From assembly GCA_002434005.1 (NCBI GenBank), contig DJJF01000035.1:1323-10525 (forward strand): a DNA stretch of 9,203 bases, given 5' to 3'. The translations under genes and the position numbers were made by a program. Shown in pieces: positions 1 to 7,609 of this stretch. Within the stretch, counting starts at the first letter, position 1, and each line of letters starts with the position of its first letter. Source of the stretch: Candidatus Saccharibacteria bacterium UBA6575. GTDB lineage: Bacteria > Patescibacteriota > Saccharimonadia > Saccharimonadales > Saccharimonadaceae. The notes beneath the pieces are model-generated. The model made no database searches and was not told where the DNA came from. It saw nothing but the letters and a program-made list of their open reading frames with translations.

Positions 1-50
1 AATCCCTCTCTCTCCGCCAAACACGAATATGTAAATCAGGAGTTGCCATC

Positions 51-1133
51 ATTACTACCAATGATCATCGATACGCTGTCATTGTTGCCGGCGGATCCGG
101 CACCAGGCTATGGCCGCTCAGCCGTGAAGAACTTCCTAAGCAAATGCAGAAGTTTGTGAGCGACAAAACACTCATAGAAGAGACTGTTGATCGTATTGCC
201 GACGTTATCCCGTACGATCATATCTTCATTTCAACGACGATGAACTATGGCGATAAGATCGCTAAGTTACTTCCGAATATCAAGAGCGAGAATATCATTG
301 TTGAACCTGATAGGCGGGGCACAACTGCTGCGTTCGCGCTCTTTTCGAGCGTTATTCGCGCGCGTGATCCAGAAGCAATTATTTTCAGCCTTGCATCAGA
401 CCACGCAATTGCAGATCCGACACCATTTCAGCGAACGATAACAGATTCATATGAGTATATTGCAAACAATCAGCAGTCGATTGCGCTCGTTGGTGTTACG
501 CCTACGCAACCGGATACTGGACTTGGATACATAAAAGTCGATACGCTCATCGCGGATGATCCCAAAATTTACTCTGTTGAAAAATTCATTGAAAAACCCA
601 AGCTAAATGTCGCGAGGCGTTATGTGGAAGCAGGCAACTATTATTGGAACGCTGCATATTACTGCTTTAAAGCAGCGACGCTCCTTGAAGCATACGATGA
701 AGCGGATCCTGAGATTGGCGCCTGTGTGAATGGCTATCTTGAAACCGGTAATATTGATGATTTCATGCGGACTCCTGAAAAATCGCACGAAATCGAAATC
801 ATAAACGCCAAACGATTCCCGCTGGTACTCGTACCAGGTAGTTTTACCTGGAGTGACATCGGAAACTGGGGAGCCTTACATGACCTACTTTCAGAAGCGA
901 GTGGGCACGAAAAGGGCATGGTGTCGAATGGCACAAAGCACGTTGACATCGATAGTACCGACTGTCTGGTGATATCGAACGATGACAAGAAAGTTATTGC
1001 AACCGTTGGTTTGAAAAACATCATTATCGTTGATACCGAAGATGCTCTACTCATCATGGACAAGGGGCATAATCAAGACATTAAGTCGGCCCTTAAAATG
1101 ATGAAAGACCAGGGCTTGGATCAATACTTATAA
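51..1133 (+). CDS. manC: Mannose-1-phosphate guanylyltransferase (GDP-mannose pyrophosphorylase)
   Basis: This enzyme makes GDP-mannose from mannose-1-phosphate and GTP in the cytoplasm, for surface glycans. Numbering from codon 51, the nucleotidyltransferase signature GGSGTRLWPLS lies at residues 14-24, followed by PKQM at 29-32. Further on are an EPDRRGTTAA segment (family form EPxxRNTAPA), ASDH, the PDTGLGYI segment, FIEKP near 179-183, NYYWNA, and FTWSDIGNWGAL. It ends at about 360 residues without the C-terminal cupin (isomerase) domain of bifunctional AlgA/ManC enzymes. The start is uncertain. The first in-frame ATG (144) lies after the signature and cannot be right, and no ATG, GTG or TTG occurs in frame from base 3 to 143. 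I chose ATT 51, 8 nt after AGGAG (38-42); ATC 48 or a start before the window are alternatives. The next gene follows 8 nt later, so the two are probably co-transcribed. Confidence 0.85.
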   Translation: MTTNDHRYAVIVAGGSGTRLWPLSREELPKQMQKFVSDKTLIEETVDRIADVIPYDHIFISTTMNYGDKIAKLLPNIKSENIIVEPDRRGTTAAFALFSSVIRARDPEAIIFSLASDHAIADPTPFQRTITDSYEYIANNQQSIALVGVTPTQPDTGLGYIKVDTLIADDPKIYSVEKFIEKPKLNVARRYVEAGNYYWNAAYYCFKAATLLEAYDEADPEIGACVNGYLETGNIDDFMRTPEKSHEIEIINAKRFPLVLVPGSFTWSDIGNWGALHDLLSEASGHEKGMVSNGTKHVDIDSTDCLVISNDDKKVIATVGLKNIIIVDTEDALLIMDKGHNQDIKSALKMMKDQGLDQYL

Positions 1134-1141
1134 GGAGTCAT

Positions 1142-2500
1142 ATGAACGTACCGAGTTATTTCACCCCAGAAGCGATTGAAAAGCTACAGACAGCCGAGAA
1201 GAAAATCGTGCATATCGTGTTGATCGCGACTAAGCCAGATATCATCAAGCAGGCACCACTTTATAAAGAGCTTCAGGCCCGCGGCGAAATGGTATTACTA
1301 TGTCACACTGGCCAGCACTATGATTTTCGCTACAGTGGCGGTATGGAAGAAGAATTTGGCTTAACGGTGGATATTCACTTGAAGATTGACGGTAGTCTAC
1401 ATAGCAAGATTGCCCAGATGATAGAGCGATTTGGAGAAGTTGTTGAATACCTACAAAGTACTGGTAAAACTCCAATCCCGTACATTCACGGCGATACGAG
1501 TACGTCTATGGCGATTGGCCTTGGTTCGTATATGCACCGCGTTGCCTGCGTTCACGTTGAGGCAGGCATCCGCACACTTACGCCAAAAGCTGAACTGTAC
1601 GAAAAATTCTACGCTGATTTTAAAGCCGGTACATTCAACTGGGACGAATACTACCAGGCACAGCAAGTTCGCGACAATTTTGAATTGGGCAGTATGGAGC
1701 CGTTTCCTGAGCAATTTAATACGCGTGTATCGGAACCTGCTTCTGGGTATCACGCCGCACCGGTTGAACTTGACCGCGAGTTCATGCTTGCCGAAGGCTT
1801 TACACCTGACACGATAGAGGTTGTAGGTAACACTGTGGCTGATGCAACCTTCCAGGCTATCGAAGATTCAGAGAAATCGACAATCTTTGAAACATATCCG
1901 CAGCTCGAAAACGGCAAATTTGTACGGTTTTGTATTCACCGGCGCGAGAATACCCAGGACAAAAAGCGATTCACGGTATTGATCGATGCCATGGAAAAAC
2001 TCGTGCGAAGTGGGGAGAGTGTGCTGCTTATATCCTTGTTCGGCACCGAAGAAGCGATCGACAAGTTTGGGCTCCGTGAACGAATCGTCGCGTTAGTAGA
2101 CGAATATCCTGAGACATTTATTTACTCCGACGTTTGGCCGTACTACCGCGATGTGATTGCGGCAATGCGAAAGTGCGCGGCAATTGCGACCGATTCGGGT
2201 AGTATGCAGGAAGAGATGAACATTTTGGGCGTTCCGTGTGTGACGCTGCGCTTTGGAAGTGACAGGGGTGAATCGGTGCTAGCCGGCGGAAACGTGCAAG
2301 CGCCACCAATCGATAGTGACTTTGTCGTTGAAATCATTAAGGGCGCCATGAGCAACCAGCAAATGGCTAGCGTTGGTAATATATACGGCACTAATGTTTC
2401 GAAACGGCTCATCGACGGAGTGCTTGCCCGAGTCGATGAGACAACTGGCTTATTCCACACCGAAGAAGCACGACTTAAGCTCACGAGCATTACTGAGTAG
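1142..2500 (+). CDS. wecB: UDP-N-acetylglucosamine 2-epimerase (non-hydrolysing, WecB type)
   Basis: This enzyme interconverts UDP-GlcNAc and UDP-ManNAc in the cytoplasm, supplying ManNAc for surface polysaccharide. Visible family motifs are HTGQHYD (55-61), HGDTSTS with Asp118, HVEAGIRT with Glu140, PEQFN with Glu190, VVGNTVAD (227-234), HRREN with His266, and TDSGSMQEE (350-358) in the UDP-binding C-terminal lobe. These match the catalytic Asp, Glu, Glu and His known from E. coli WecB. At 452 residues it is longer than the usual 370-380. Most of the excess is an insertion of about 36 residues (roughly 151-186, rich in Tyr, Phe and acidic residues) between the two catalytic glutamates, which are 50 apart here and 14 apart in E. 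coli. A good ribosome binding site (AAGGAG) overlaps the stop of the preceding gene. Confidence 0.88.
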   Translation: MNVPSYFTPEAIEKLQTAEKKIVHIVLIATKPDIIKQAPLYKELQARGEMVLLCHTGQHYDFRYSGGMEEEFGLTVDIHLKIDGSLHSKIAQMIERFGEVVEYLQSTGKTPIPYIHGDTSTSMAIGLGSYMHRVACVHVEAGIRTLTPKAELYEKFYADFKAGTFNWDEYYQAQQVRDNFELGSMEPFPEQFNTRVSEPASGYHAAPVELDREFMLAEGFTPDTIEVVGNTVADATFQAIEDSEKSTIFETYPQLENGKFVRFCIHRRENTQDKKRFTVLIDAMEKLVRSGESVLLISLFGTEEAIDKFGLRERIVALVDEYPETFIYSDVWPYYRDVIAAMRKCAAIATDSGSMQEEMNILGVPCVTLRFGSDRGESVLAGGNVQAPPIDSDFVVEIIKGAMSNQQMASVGNIYGTNVSKRLIDGVLARVDETTGLFHTEEARLKLTSITE

Positions 2501-2511
2501 GCACCAATAAT

Positions 2512-3975
2512 ATGGCAATGGATAAACCCGCGGCATCATGGAAACAACGGCTGCGGGCTTGTCTGCTGCCTACGATCTCGTTCGCCACAGGATTCTCGCT
2601 GCTTACATACGAACTGGCCGCGGCTCGGGTGCTCGCGCCGACTATCGGTAGTTCTACCTATGTATGGACAGGTGTCATTGGCGTCATTATCGCGTCTCTT
2701 AGCCTTGGCTTTTTTATCGGTGGTCGGATTGCTGATAAGCGCAACCGCAGAACCGATCTGGTGTGGCTACTCATACTCGCCAGTTTGATGGCTGTTAGCA
2801 CCTTACTAACGTACGAGAACGTATTACAGTCGATTGCCGAAACCGATTGGGATAGTAGGTGGCAAGCGGTTGTAGCAGCAGTTGTTTTGTTTGCTCCTAC
2901 TAGTTACTTCATTGGGATGACGAGTCCGTACCTCGCCAAGCTTAATGTCAGCTCGCTTACGATGACTGGCAGGGCTGTCGCTAATTTGGATACGTTTAAT
3001 GCGATCGGCGGTATCGCGGGTACCTTTGTAACCGGGTTCATCTTATTTGGGTATATCGGTGCGCACGAGGCCATTAGCCTTGTTGCCATTATCCTTCTAT
3101 CACTTAGCTGGACGATCGCTCCACGCATATATATAGGTAAGCGCATAGCCGTGACAGTGATACTGCTGGTGTGTGCGTTGTCGCCGCAATCGGCAGTACA
3201 GGGGGTAACAAAAATTGACACGGCCAGCGCTCATTACGAAGTGATCAGTGGGTTTTGGGGATATCGACCAGTCACTGGGCTAGTAACAGGGCCAACAGGC
3301 ACGCAGTCGGCGGTGTACCAGGATAAACCGAATGATCCAGTGTTCTGGTACGTACAGGAAGCAGTTCGGCTGGCCGTTGAGCGCCAGCCGAAGTCAATTT
3401 TAGTGCTTGGTGGTGGGGCCTTTACGATGCCGCAGCACCTTAGCGAGCGTTTACCGCATTCGCAAATCGATGTAGTTGAGATTGATCCCATGCTCGAAGA
3501 TATATCGCAAACCTACTTTGGCTACACACATCCTAATAATGTGACCGAGATATTTACCGATGCTCGCACCTATACTAATAAGACCAACAAAACATACGAC
3601 ATGATAATCGTGGATGTGTACGGTGATACAACTATCCCATTTACATTTATGACAAAAGAATACGGCCAACAACTGGCACGTATTCTGGTAAATAATGGTT
3701 TAGTCGTTGCGAATGTGATTGGGGGAGAAACCGGAGCGTGCCGCGAAACACTAACGGCCGTCGACGCTTCCTATAGAAGTCGTTTACCCTATGTCTGGTA
3801 TGCAACGGAGTCGGGGCATGCCGAGGAGCGGGCGAATTACATCATGGCGTACGCAAAATATGACGCAAAACCAAAAGGGCTCAAAAGATTTACGGACGCA
3901 CTAGGTAGAGTGTATACGGATAACTTTGCGCCCGCCGAGCGGCTGTACTACGGCTGTCTTGAGCGCGGCAAATAA
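2512..3975 (+). CDS. Polytopic membrane protein fused to a spermidine-synthase-like domain
   Basis: The N-terminal half (about residues 16-228) holds roughly seven hydrophobic segments, near 16-36, 50-72, 84-103, 117-135, 163-182, 185-205 and 211-228. The early sequence YELAAARVLAPTIGSSTYVW is characteristic of fused membrane/spermidine-synthase proteins. The C-terminal half (about 235-487) is a Rossmann-type SAM-binding fold: LVLGGGAF (297-304), VVEIDP with the acidic ribose-binding residue, DAR (350-352), and YDMIIVDVYGD (362-372). In true aminopropyltransferases that last motif reads DSSDP. Here only the first Asp is kept, so polyamine synthesis is doubtful, and I infer a membrane-tethered SAM-dependent or degenerate enzyme of unknown substrate. 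The gene begins 11 nt after wecB with a weak ribosome binding site; a second in-frame ATG lies two codons on. It is probably the last gene of the operon. Confidence 0.72.
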   Translation: MAMDKPAASWKQRLRACLLPTISFATGFSLLTYELAAARVLAPTIGSSTYVWTGVIGVIIASLSLGFFIGGRIADKRNRRTDLVWLLILASLMAVSTLLTYENVLQSIAETDWDSRWQAVVAAVVLFAPTSYFIGMTSPYLAKLNVSSLTMTGRAVANLDTFNAIGGIAGTFVTGFILFGYIGAHEAISLVAIILLSLSWTIAPRIYIGKRIAVTVILLVCALSPQSAVQGVTKIDTASAHYEVISGFWGYRPVTGLVTGPTGTQSAVYQDKPNDPVFWYVQEAVRLAVERQPKSILVLGGGAFTMPQHLSERLPHSQIDVVEIDPMLEDISQTYFGYTHPNNVTEIFTDARTYTNKTNKTYDMIIVDVYGDTTIPFTFMTKEYGQQLARILVNNGLVVANVIGGETGACRETLTAVDASYRSRLPYVWYATESGHAEERANYIMAYAKYDAKPKGLKRFTDALGRVYTDNFAPAERLYYGCLERGK

Positions 3976-3978
3976 ATA

Positions 3979-3997
3979 ACTCACCATTACGGTGAGT
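3979..3997 (+). terminator. Short hairpin just after the membrane-protein gene
   Basis: ACTCACC (3979-3985) pairs perfectly with GGTGAGT (3991-3997) across a 5-nt loop, starting 4 nt after the stop codon. No T-run follows, so it is not a textbook intrinsic terminator. Its position suggests a role in ending or protecting the upstream transcript. Confidence 0.45.
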
Positions 3998-4005
3998 GGT
4001 TGCAG

Positions 4006-4042
4006 TGGCAGGGAGGGGAGGATTTCGCTCTCCTCCCTGCCA
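4006..4042 (-). terminator. Strong GC-rich hairpin between converging genes
   Basis: TGGCAGGGA (4006-4014) pairs perfectly with TCCCTGCCA (4034-4042). Pairing continues inward to a stem of about 15 bp with one G-U pair and a 7-nt loop. It lies 20 nt beyond the stop of the reverse-strand gene and 30 nt beyond the stop of the forward gene, so it can serve both. Neither side carries a clear T-run, so the terminator role is inferred from position and stability. Confidence 0.55.
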
Positions 4043-4062
4043 CAAGTTCTTCGACTGCGTGG

Positions 4063-4746
4063 TCAGGCCCTGGCGAGGGTCTTCTTGTGGGACTTGCGAC
4101 CCGGCTTGCGCTGCGTGATGGCGTCGCGCAGAACCAGCTCCTCCTCGCTGCGCACCGTGGGCGCCTCGTTGGGCTGGGCCAGCTCGTCCCCGCTCGGTAC
4201 CGTCCTGGTCGTGTAGACCAGCTTCTCGGGCAGCGGCTTGGGAGTCACAGCCTGCGGGCCGCGACTCTGCCTCTTCTCGATGAGACTCGAGAACCACGGC
4301 TGCATCTGGCCGACGAAGGCGTTGACCGGCAGGTCGTCGCCCACCCTGGAGAGGCAGTTGACGAAGATGTCGTTCACCATGCGAGTGACGCGCTCGGGCG
4401 TCTCCGGCGGGGTGAGGTCGCTGTCCTTGACGTAGAACTGGATCAGAGCCTCGGCGTACGCGTCGGCCAGCACCAGGTCATCGCTGCACCAGTGTGCGAG
4501 CTTGCGACTGAGCTTCGTGGTGAAGTCGGACTTGGCCTGGAGGACTGCCGCACGAATACGGCGGACCTTGGCCTCGTGGGCGGCGTGGTCGCGGCGCTCC
4601 TGCTCGGCCTGCTGGCGCAGTTGCTCGAGCTCGGTCTCACGGGCCGTTCGAGCGGCCTTGCGGGCTGCTGCTGCTTTCTGCGTGCGGAGCCTGTCGGCCT
4701 CCTCGCGCTCCTTGGCCTGAGTGATCTGGGCGTTGAGAATGGACAT
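4063..4746 (-). CDS. High-GC orphan gene: coiled-coil protein of unknown function
   Basis: I do not recognise the family. The 227-residue product starts at ATG 4746, preceded by AAAGGAG (4752-4758) at 5 nt; an upstream ATG at 4848 lies inside the promoter and is rejected. Residues about 8-75 are a continuous Ala/Glu/Arg/Gln/Lys-rich stretch typical of a coiled coil. Residues 76-160 look like a small helical globular domain with Trp86, Cys87, Cys131 and Trp151. Residues 160-227 are a Pro- and charge-rich tail ending in a basic cluster (RKPGRKSHKK). No signal peptide or membrane segment is visible, so it is probably cytoplasmic. A sampled 60-base row is 65% G+C, clearly above the neighbouring genes. 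An equally long forward-strand frame over the same DNA is an antisense shadow without a ribosome binding site. It looks acquired, or like an independent cassette. Confidence 0.7.
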   Translation of the reverse strand: MSILNAQITQAKEREEADRLRTQKAAAARKAARTARETELEQLRQQAEQERRDHAAHEAKVRRIRAAVLQAKSDFTTKLSRKLAHWCSDDLVLADAYAEALIQFYVKDSDLTPPETPERVTRMVNDIFVNCLSRVGDDLPVNAFVGQMQPWFSSLIEKRQSRGPQAVTPKPLPEKLVYTTRTVPSGDELAQPNEAPTVRSEEELVLRDAITQRKPGRKSHKKTLARA

Positions 4747-4819
4747 GATTGCTCCTTTCACGAAGCAGTCGAAGGGTTGTGGATGTGCTGATCGCCTTGG
4801 TACGATCGTGTTGAATATC

Positions 4820-4848
4820 ATTCTATCATATATAGTCATAAATGTCAA
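4820..4848 (-). promoter_or_regulatory. Sigma-70-type promoter of the high-GC gene
   Basis: Read on the reverse strand, TTGACA (4848-4843, a perfect -35) is followed by a 17-nt spacer and TAGAAT (4825-4820, five of six bases of the -10 consensus). The implied leader is about 65 nt up to ATG 4746 and contains the AAAGGAG ribosome binding site. Confidence 0.75.
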
Positions 4849-4875
4849 TGTAGTGTGATTAAAATAAAACCATAA

Positions 4876-4891
4876 ACACTACATATAGCGT
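4876..4891 (+). promoter_or_regulatory. Candidate NrdR box (best match)
   Basis: ACACTACATATAGCGT matches the published NrdR-box consensus acaCwAtATaTwGtgt at 14 of 16 positions, including all the strongly conserved ones. NrdR is an ATP-cone repressor of ribonucleotide reductase operons. The site lies about 90 nt upstream of the nrdA -35 and 28 nt behind the -35 of the divergent gene. A mirrored half-site (4848-4856) overlaps that divergent -35. Confidence 0.55.
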
Positions 4892-4980
4892 TGTAAATAA
4901 CAAACAGCACGCTAATTGTGGCACACCAGGGGTAGCGTAGGATGCTTGTGCTTGTAGTTAAAAAAACGCATATAAAATAC

Positions 4981-5009
4981 TTGCATGGCCTACATGTGGG
5001 GTCTATAGT
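4981..5009 (+). promoter_or_regulatory. Probable nrdA operon promoter
   Basis: TTGCAT (4981-4986) is followed by a 17-nt spacer and TATAGT (5004-5009, five of six consensus bases). Transcription would start near 5016, giving a leader of about 170 nt before GTG 5186. Candidate NrdR sites cover the spacer and the start region, which supports this choice. A weaker alternative is TTGTGC 4946 with TATAAA 4971, at 19 nt. Confidence 0.5.
4987..5002 (+). promoter_or_regulatory. Candidate NrdR box in the nrdA promoter spacer
   Basis: The 16-mer starting at 4987 matches only 9 of 16 NrdR-box positions, but these include all six core ones (C4, A6, A8, T9, T11, G13). It sits exactly between the -35 and -10. 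The next candidate starts 33 nt downstream, close to the three-turn spacing (31-32 nt) usual for NrdR box pairs. It is weak alone; the arrangement is what supports it. Confidence 0.35.
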
Positions 5010-5019
5010 AGTTCGCAGA

Positions 5020-5037
5020 CCACTACATATGTAGCGT
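5020..5037 (+). promoter_or_regulatory. Candidate NrdR box at the nrdA transcription start
   Basis: This site contains the perfect 12-bp palindrome CTACATATGTAG (5023-5034). Two overlapping registers match the NrdR-box consensus at 10 and 11 of 16 positions. It repeats the sequence of the 4876 site with a 2-base insertion. It lies at the expected +1 region of the promoter, where repressor binding would block transcription. Confidence 0.4.
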
Positions 5038-5185
5038 TCCAATAAAATAGACAGACACGCAAGGCACCACTACTGCAGATAGGCCGGCTCGACCCGGTTA
5101 GGTGTGCTTTGTGTTCGCTCAAGGATCCTGGGGAGGTAACGAGCATCTGTCACAGAACATAAAACTAACCAATAGGGGATACACT

Positions 5186-7609
5186 GTGAACGGAATCCAT
5201 GTGGTAAAGCGAGACGGCACCCGCGAACCATTCGACGCCAATATGATCAACCTAGCCTTAGTAAAGGCTTCTGAGGGACTGCCAGACCAGATTTCCAAAG
5301 TCGTTCAGGTAGCGGCTGAACTACAACTGACATTATTTGACGGTATCACCAGTGAGCAACTGGACGAAGCGGTCATTCACACCGCACTGCAAAACGTCAA
5401 AGATGACCCCGACTTTGACACAATCGCAGCACGCCTGCTTCTCAAGAACATCTACAAGAACATCTTAGGCGACTACGAGACCGATGCAGACTTAAAGAAA
5501 CTCCACGAAACCAAGTTCGCCGAATACATTAAGTTCGGTGTCAAAGAAGGCCTACTTGATACTCGTATGAGTGACCCGAAGGTGTTCGATATCAAGAAAT
5601 TGTCTAAGGCACTTGACCCTTCGCGTGACGGCCTATCGAAGTACTTGGGTGTTGTAACGAACAAGAATCGCTACGCGCTTCGTAAACAATCAGGTGCACC
5701 GATTGAAGTTCCACAGTTTACCCACATGCGTATTGCTATGGGCCTAAGCTTCAATGAAGAAAACCCAACCGAAGCAGCTATCGACTTTTATAAGCATATG
5801 TCTAACCTGGACTACGTACCCGGTGGCTCAACCCGCGTAAACGCTGGCGGTTCATTCCCACAGCTCTCGAACTGCTTCTTGATCGAAGTGCAAGACGACA
5901 TGGAGTCTATTGCCAAAGGTATTCGCGATGTTATGTGGATCGCCAAGGGTACCGGCGGTATCGGCATCAGTTTAAACAAACTGCGTGCGGCAGGCAGCCC
6001 GGTCAAGACCACAAATACTGAGTCGACTGGTCCAATCCCATTCATGAAGATGATCGACACGGCGCTATTTGCGGTATCTCGAAAGGGTAAAAAGGCCGGT
6101 GCGGCCGCTATGTACATGGAGAACTGGCACCTGAATTTCCCGCAGTTCCTTGACCTAAAGCAGAACTCGGGTGACCCATACCTTCGTACGCGCCTGGCAA
6201 ACACCGCAGTGTTCATTAGCGACGAATTTATGAAGCGAGTACAAAAAGGCCAAGACTGGTATTTGTTTGACCCAGCTGAGGTATCCGACCTACCAGAACT
6301 ATATGGTGCAGAGTTTAGCGCCCGCTACGCCGAGTACGTAAAGCTAGCCGAAGCTGGTAAGATGCGTGACTTCATTAAGATCCCCGCACTGCAGCAATTC
6401 CGCCAGATTTTGACTATCCTGCAGGCCACAAGTCACCCATGGCTAACCTGGAAAGACACGATCAATGTCCGTGCGCTCAACAACAACACCAGTACAATTC
6501 ACCTGAGCAACCTATGTACCGAAATTACCTTGCCACAAGATGCCGACAATACAGCTGTTTGTAACTTGGTGTCGATCAACCTATCGGCTCACCTAAAAGA
6601 AGATAAAACCTGGGACTGGGACCGCTTGGCTGCTTCAACTCGCAGCGCGATCCGTCAGCTCGACAACTTGTGTGACATCACTAACACGCCGATTCCAGAG
6701 GCTATGAACTCAAACCTTAAGAACCGTGCGCTCGGCTTGGGTATGATGGGATTCACCGATGTAATCGAAAAGCTGAGCCACAGCTACGAGAGTGAAGAAG
6801 CCTACCAGCTGATCGACGAATTAACTGAGTTCATTAGCTTCCACGCTATCGACGAGTCAGCTGATCTAGCAAAGACCAAGGGCGCCTATGAAACCTTCAA
6901 GGGAAGTGGCTGGAGCAAGGGAATCTTGCCAATTGACACTATTGACGAGCTTGAAGCTGACCGCAAGGTAAAAGTGAAGATCAACCGCAAGCACAAACTC
7001 GACTGGGACGCACTGCGCAAGAAGGTGAAGAAGGGTATGCGAAACGCAACACTTATGGCGATCGCACCAACAGCTAACATTGCACACATTGCCGGAACAA
7101 CCCCTGGTATCGATCCACAATTTGCGCAGATCTTTAGTCGAAGTACTTTGAACGGTAAGTTCCTAGAAGTGAACACCAACCTTGTTCGCGACCTGAAAGG
7201 CCTTGGGCTTTGGGAAGAGGTCAAAGACGAACTGCTCGCGAAGCAGGGTGATATTCAAACTATCGACGCAATTCCGCAGCACCTCAAAGATGTATATAAG
7301 ACTAGCTTCCAGTTGAGCCCGTACGCCTTTATCGAAGTTGCAGCACGGGCACAGAAGTGGGTCGACCAAGCAATTTCTCGTAACATGTACCTCGAAACTC
7401 GTAACATTGATGACTACGTAGATATCTACAGCGAATGCTGGAAGCGTGGCCTCAAGACTACGTACTATCTGCACGTTAAGCCACGTCACCAAGCCGAACA
7501 GTCTACAACCAAGGTGAACAAGTCAGAGGAGCTCGCAAAAACCAGCGGCGGTGCACGCAAGGCTGGATTCGGATTCGCGAAAAAGCAAACAGTAGGAGCT
7601 GGCTCATGA
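5186..7609 (+). CDS. nrdA: Class I ribonucleoside-diphosphate reductase large subunit, lacking the C-terminal thiol tail
   Basis: This is the catalytic subunit that reduces ribonucleoside diphosphates to deoxyribonucleotides together with NrdB. Start GTG 5186 follows AGGGGA at 6 nt; an in-frame GTG at 5102 would add 28 poorly supported residues. Numbered from 5186, an N-terminal ATP-cone (about 4-92, starting HVVKRDGTREPF) is the allosteric activity site. Active-site residues are present: Cys230 in SNCFLIE, Asn442/Cys444/Glu446 in NLCTEI, Cys459 in AVCNLVSINL, and the radical-transfer pair Tyr760-Tyr761 in LKTTYYLH. These match E. coli C225, N437/C439/E441, C462 and Y730/Y731. The 46 residues after the tyrosines are basic and contain no cysteine, whereas E. 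coli carries its thioredoxin-reduced C754/C759 pair there. The missing pair appears to be in the small ORF at 7734. Confidence 0.93.
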   Translation: MNGIHVVKRDGTREPFDANMINLALVKASEGLPDQISKVVQVAAELQLTLFDGITSEQLDEAVIHTALQNVKDDPDFDTIAARLLLKNIYKNILGDYETDADLKKLHETKFAEYIKFGVKEGLLDTRMSDPKVFDIKKLSKALDPSRDGLSKYLGVVTNKNRYALRKQSGAPIEVPQFTHMRIAMGLSFNEENPTEAAIDFYKHMSNLDYVPGGSTRVNAGGSFPQLSNCFLIEVQDDMESIAKGIRDVMWIAKGTGGIGISLNKLRAAGSPVKTTNTESTGPIPFMKMIDTALFAVSRKGKKAGAAAMYMENWHLNFPQFLDLKQNSGDPYLRTRLANTAVFISDEFMKRVQKGQDWYLFDPAEVSDLPELYGAEFSARYAEYVKLAEAGKMRDFIKIPALQQFRQILTILQATSHPWLTWKDTINVRALNNNTSTIHLSNLCTEITLPQDADNTAVCNLVSINLSAHLKEDKTWDWDRLAASTRSAIRQLDNLCDITNTPIPEAMNSNLKNRALGLGMMGFTDVIEKLSHSYESEEAYQLIDELTEFISFHAIDESADLAKTKGAYETFKGSGWSKGILPIDTIDELEADRKVKVKINRKHKLDWDALRKKVKKGMRNATLMAIAPTANIAHIAGTTPGIDPQFAQIFSRSTLNGKFLEVNTNLVRDLKGLGLWEEVKDELLAKQGDIQTIDAIPQHLKDVYKTSFQLSPYAFIEVAARAQKWVDQAISRNMYLETRNIDDYVDIYSECWKRGLKTTYYLHVKPRHQAEQSTTKVNKSEELAKTSGGARKAGFGFAKKQTVGAGS

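Larger units (their letters stand above)
4747..5185. other. A+T-rich divergent intergenic control region
   Basis: These 439 nt separate the reverse-strand high-GC gene from nrdA. I see no convincing protein or structural RNA gene. It holds the reverse promoter (4820-4848), a forward promoter (4981-5009), and candidate NrdR boxes at 4876-4891, 4987-5002 and 5020-5037. There is a perfect 9-bp inverted repeat, ATGTAGTGT (4848-4856) with ACACTACAT (4876-4884). An imperfect repeat also occurs: CACTACATATAGCGTT (4877-4892) recurs at 5021-5038 with GT inserted. The nrdA leader (about 5016-5185) can form a small CCGG/CCGG hairpin at 5084-5097. It also has a second, unused-looking Shine-Dalgarno sequence, GGGAGGT (5131-5137). 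Confidence 0.6.

Noticed and set aside
4000..4791. A long forward-strand frame (263 codons) across the high-GC region
   Set aside because: It is antisense to the better-supported reverse gene, has no ribosome binding site, and its Leu/Gly/Arg/Val-heavy product looks like a GC-rich shadow.
5052..5150. Riboswitch or tRNA-like element in the nrdA leader
   Set aside because: Only short pairings (CCGG/CCGG, CACC/GGTG) are visible, without a known riboswitch core or tRNA arms.
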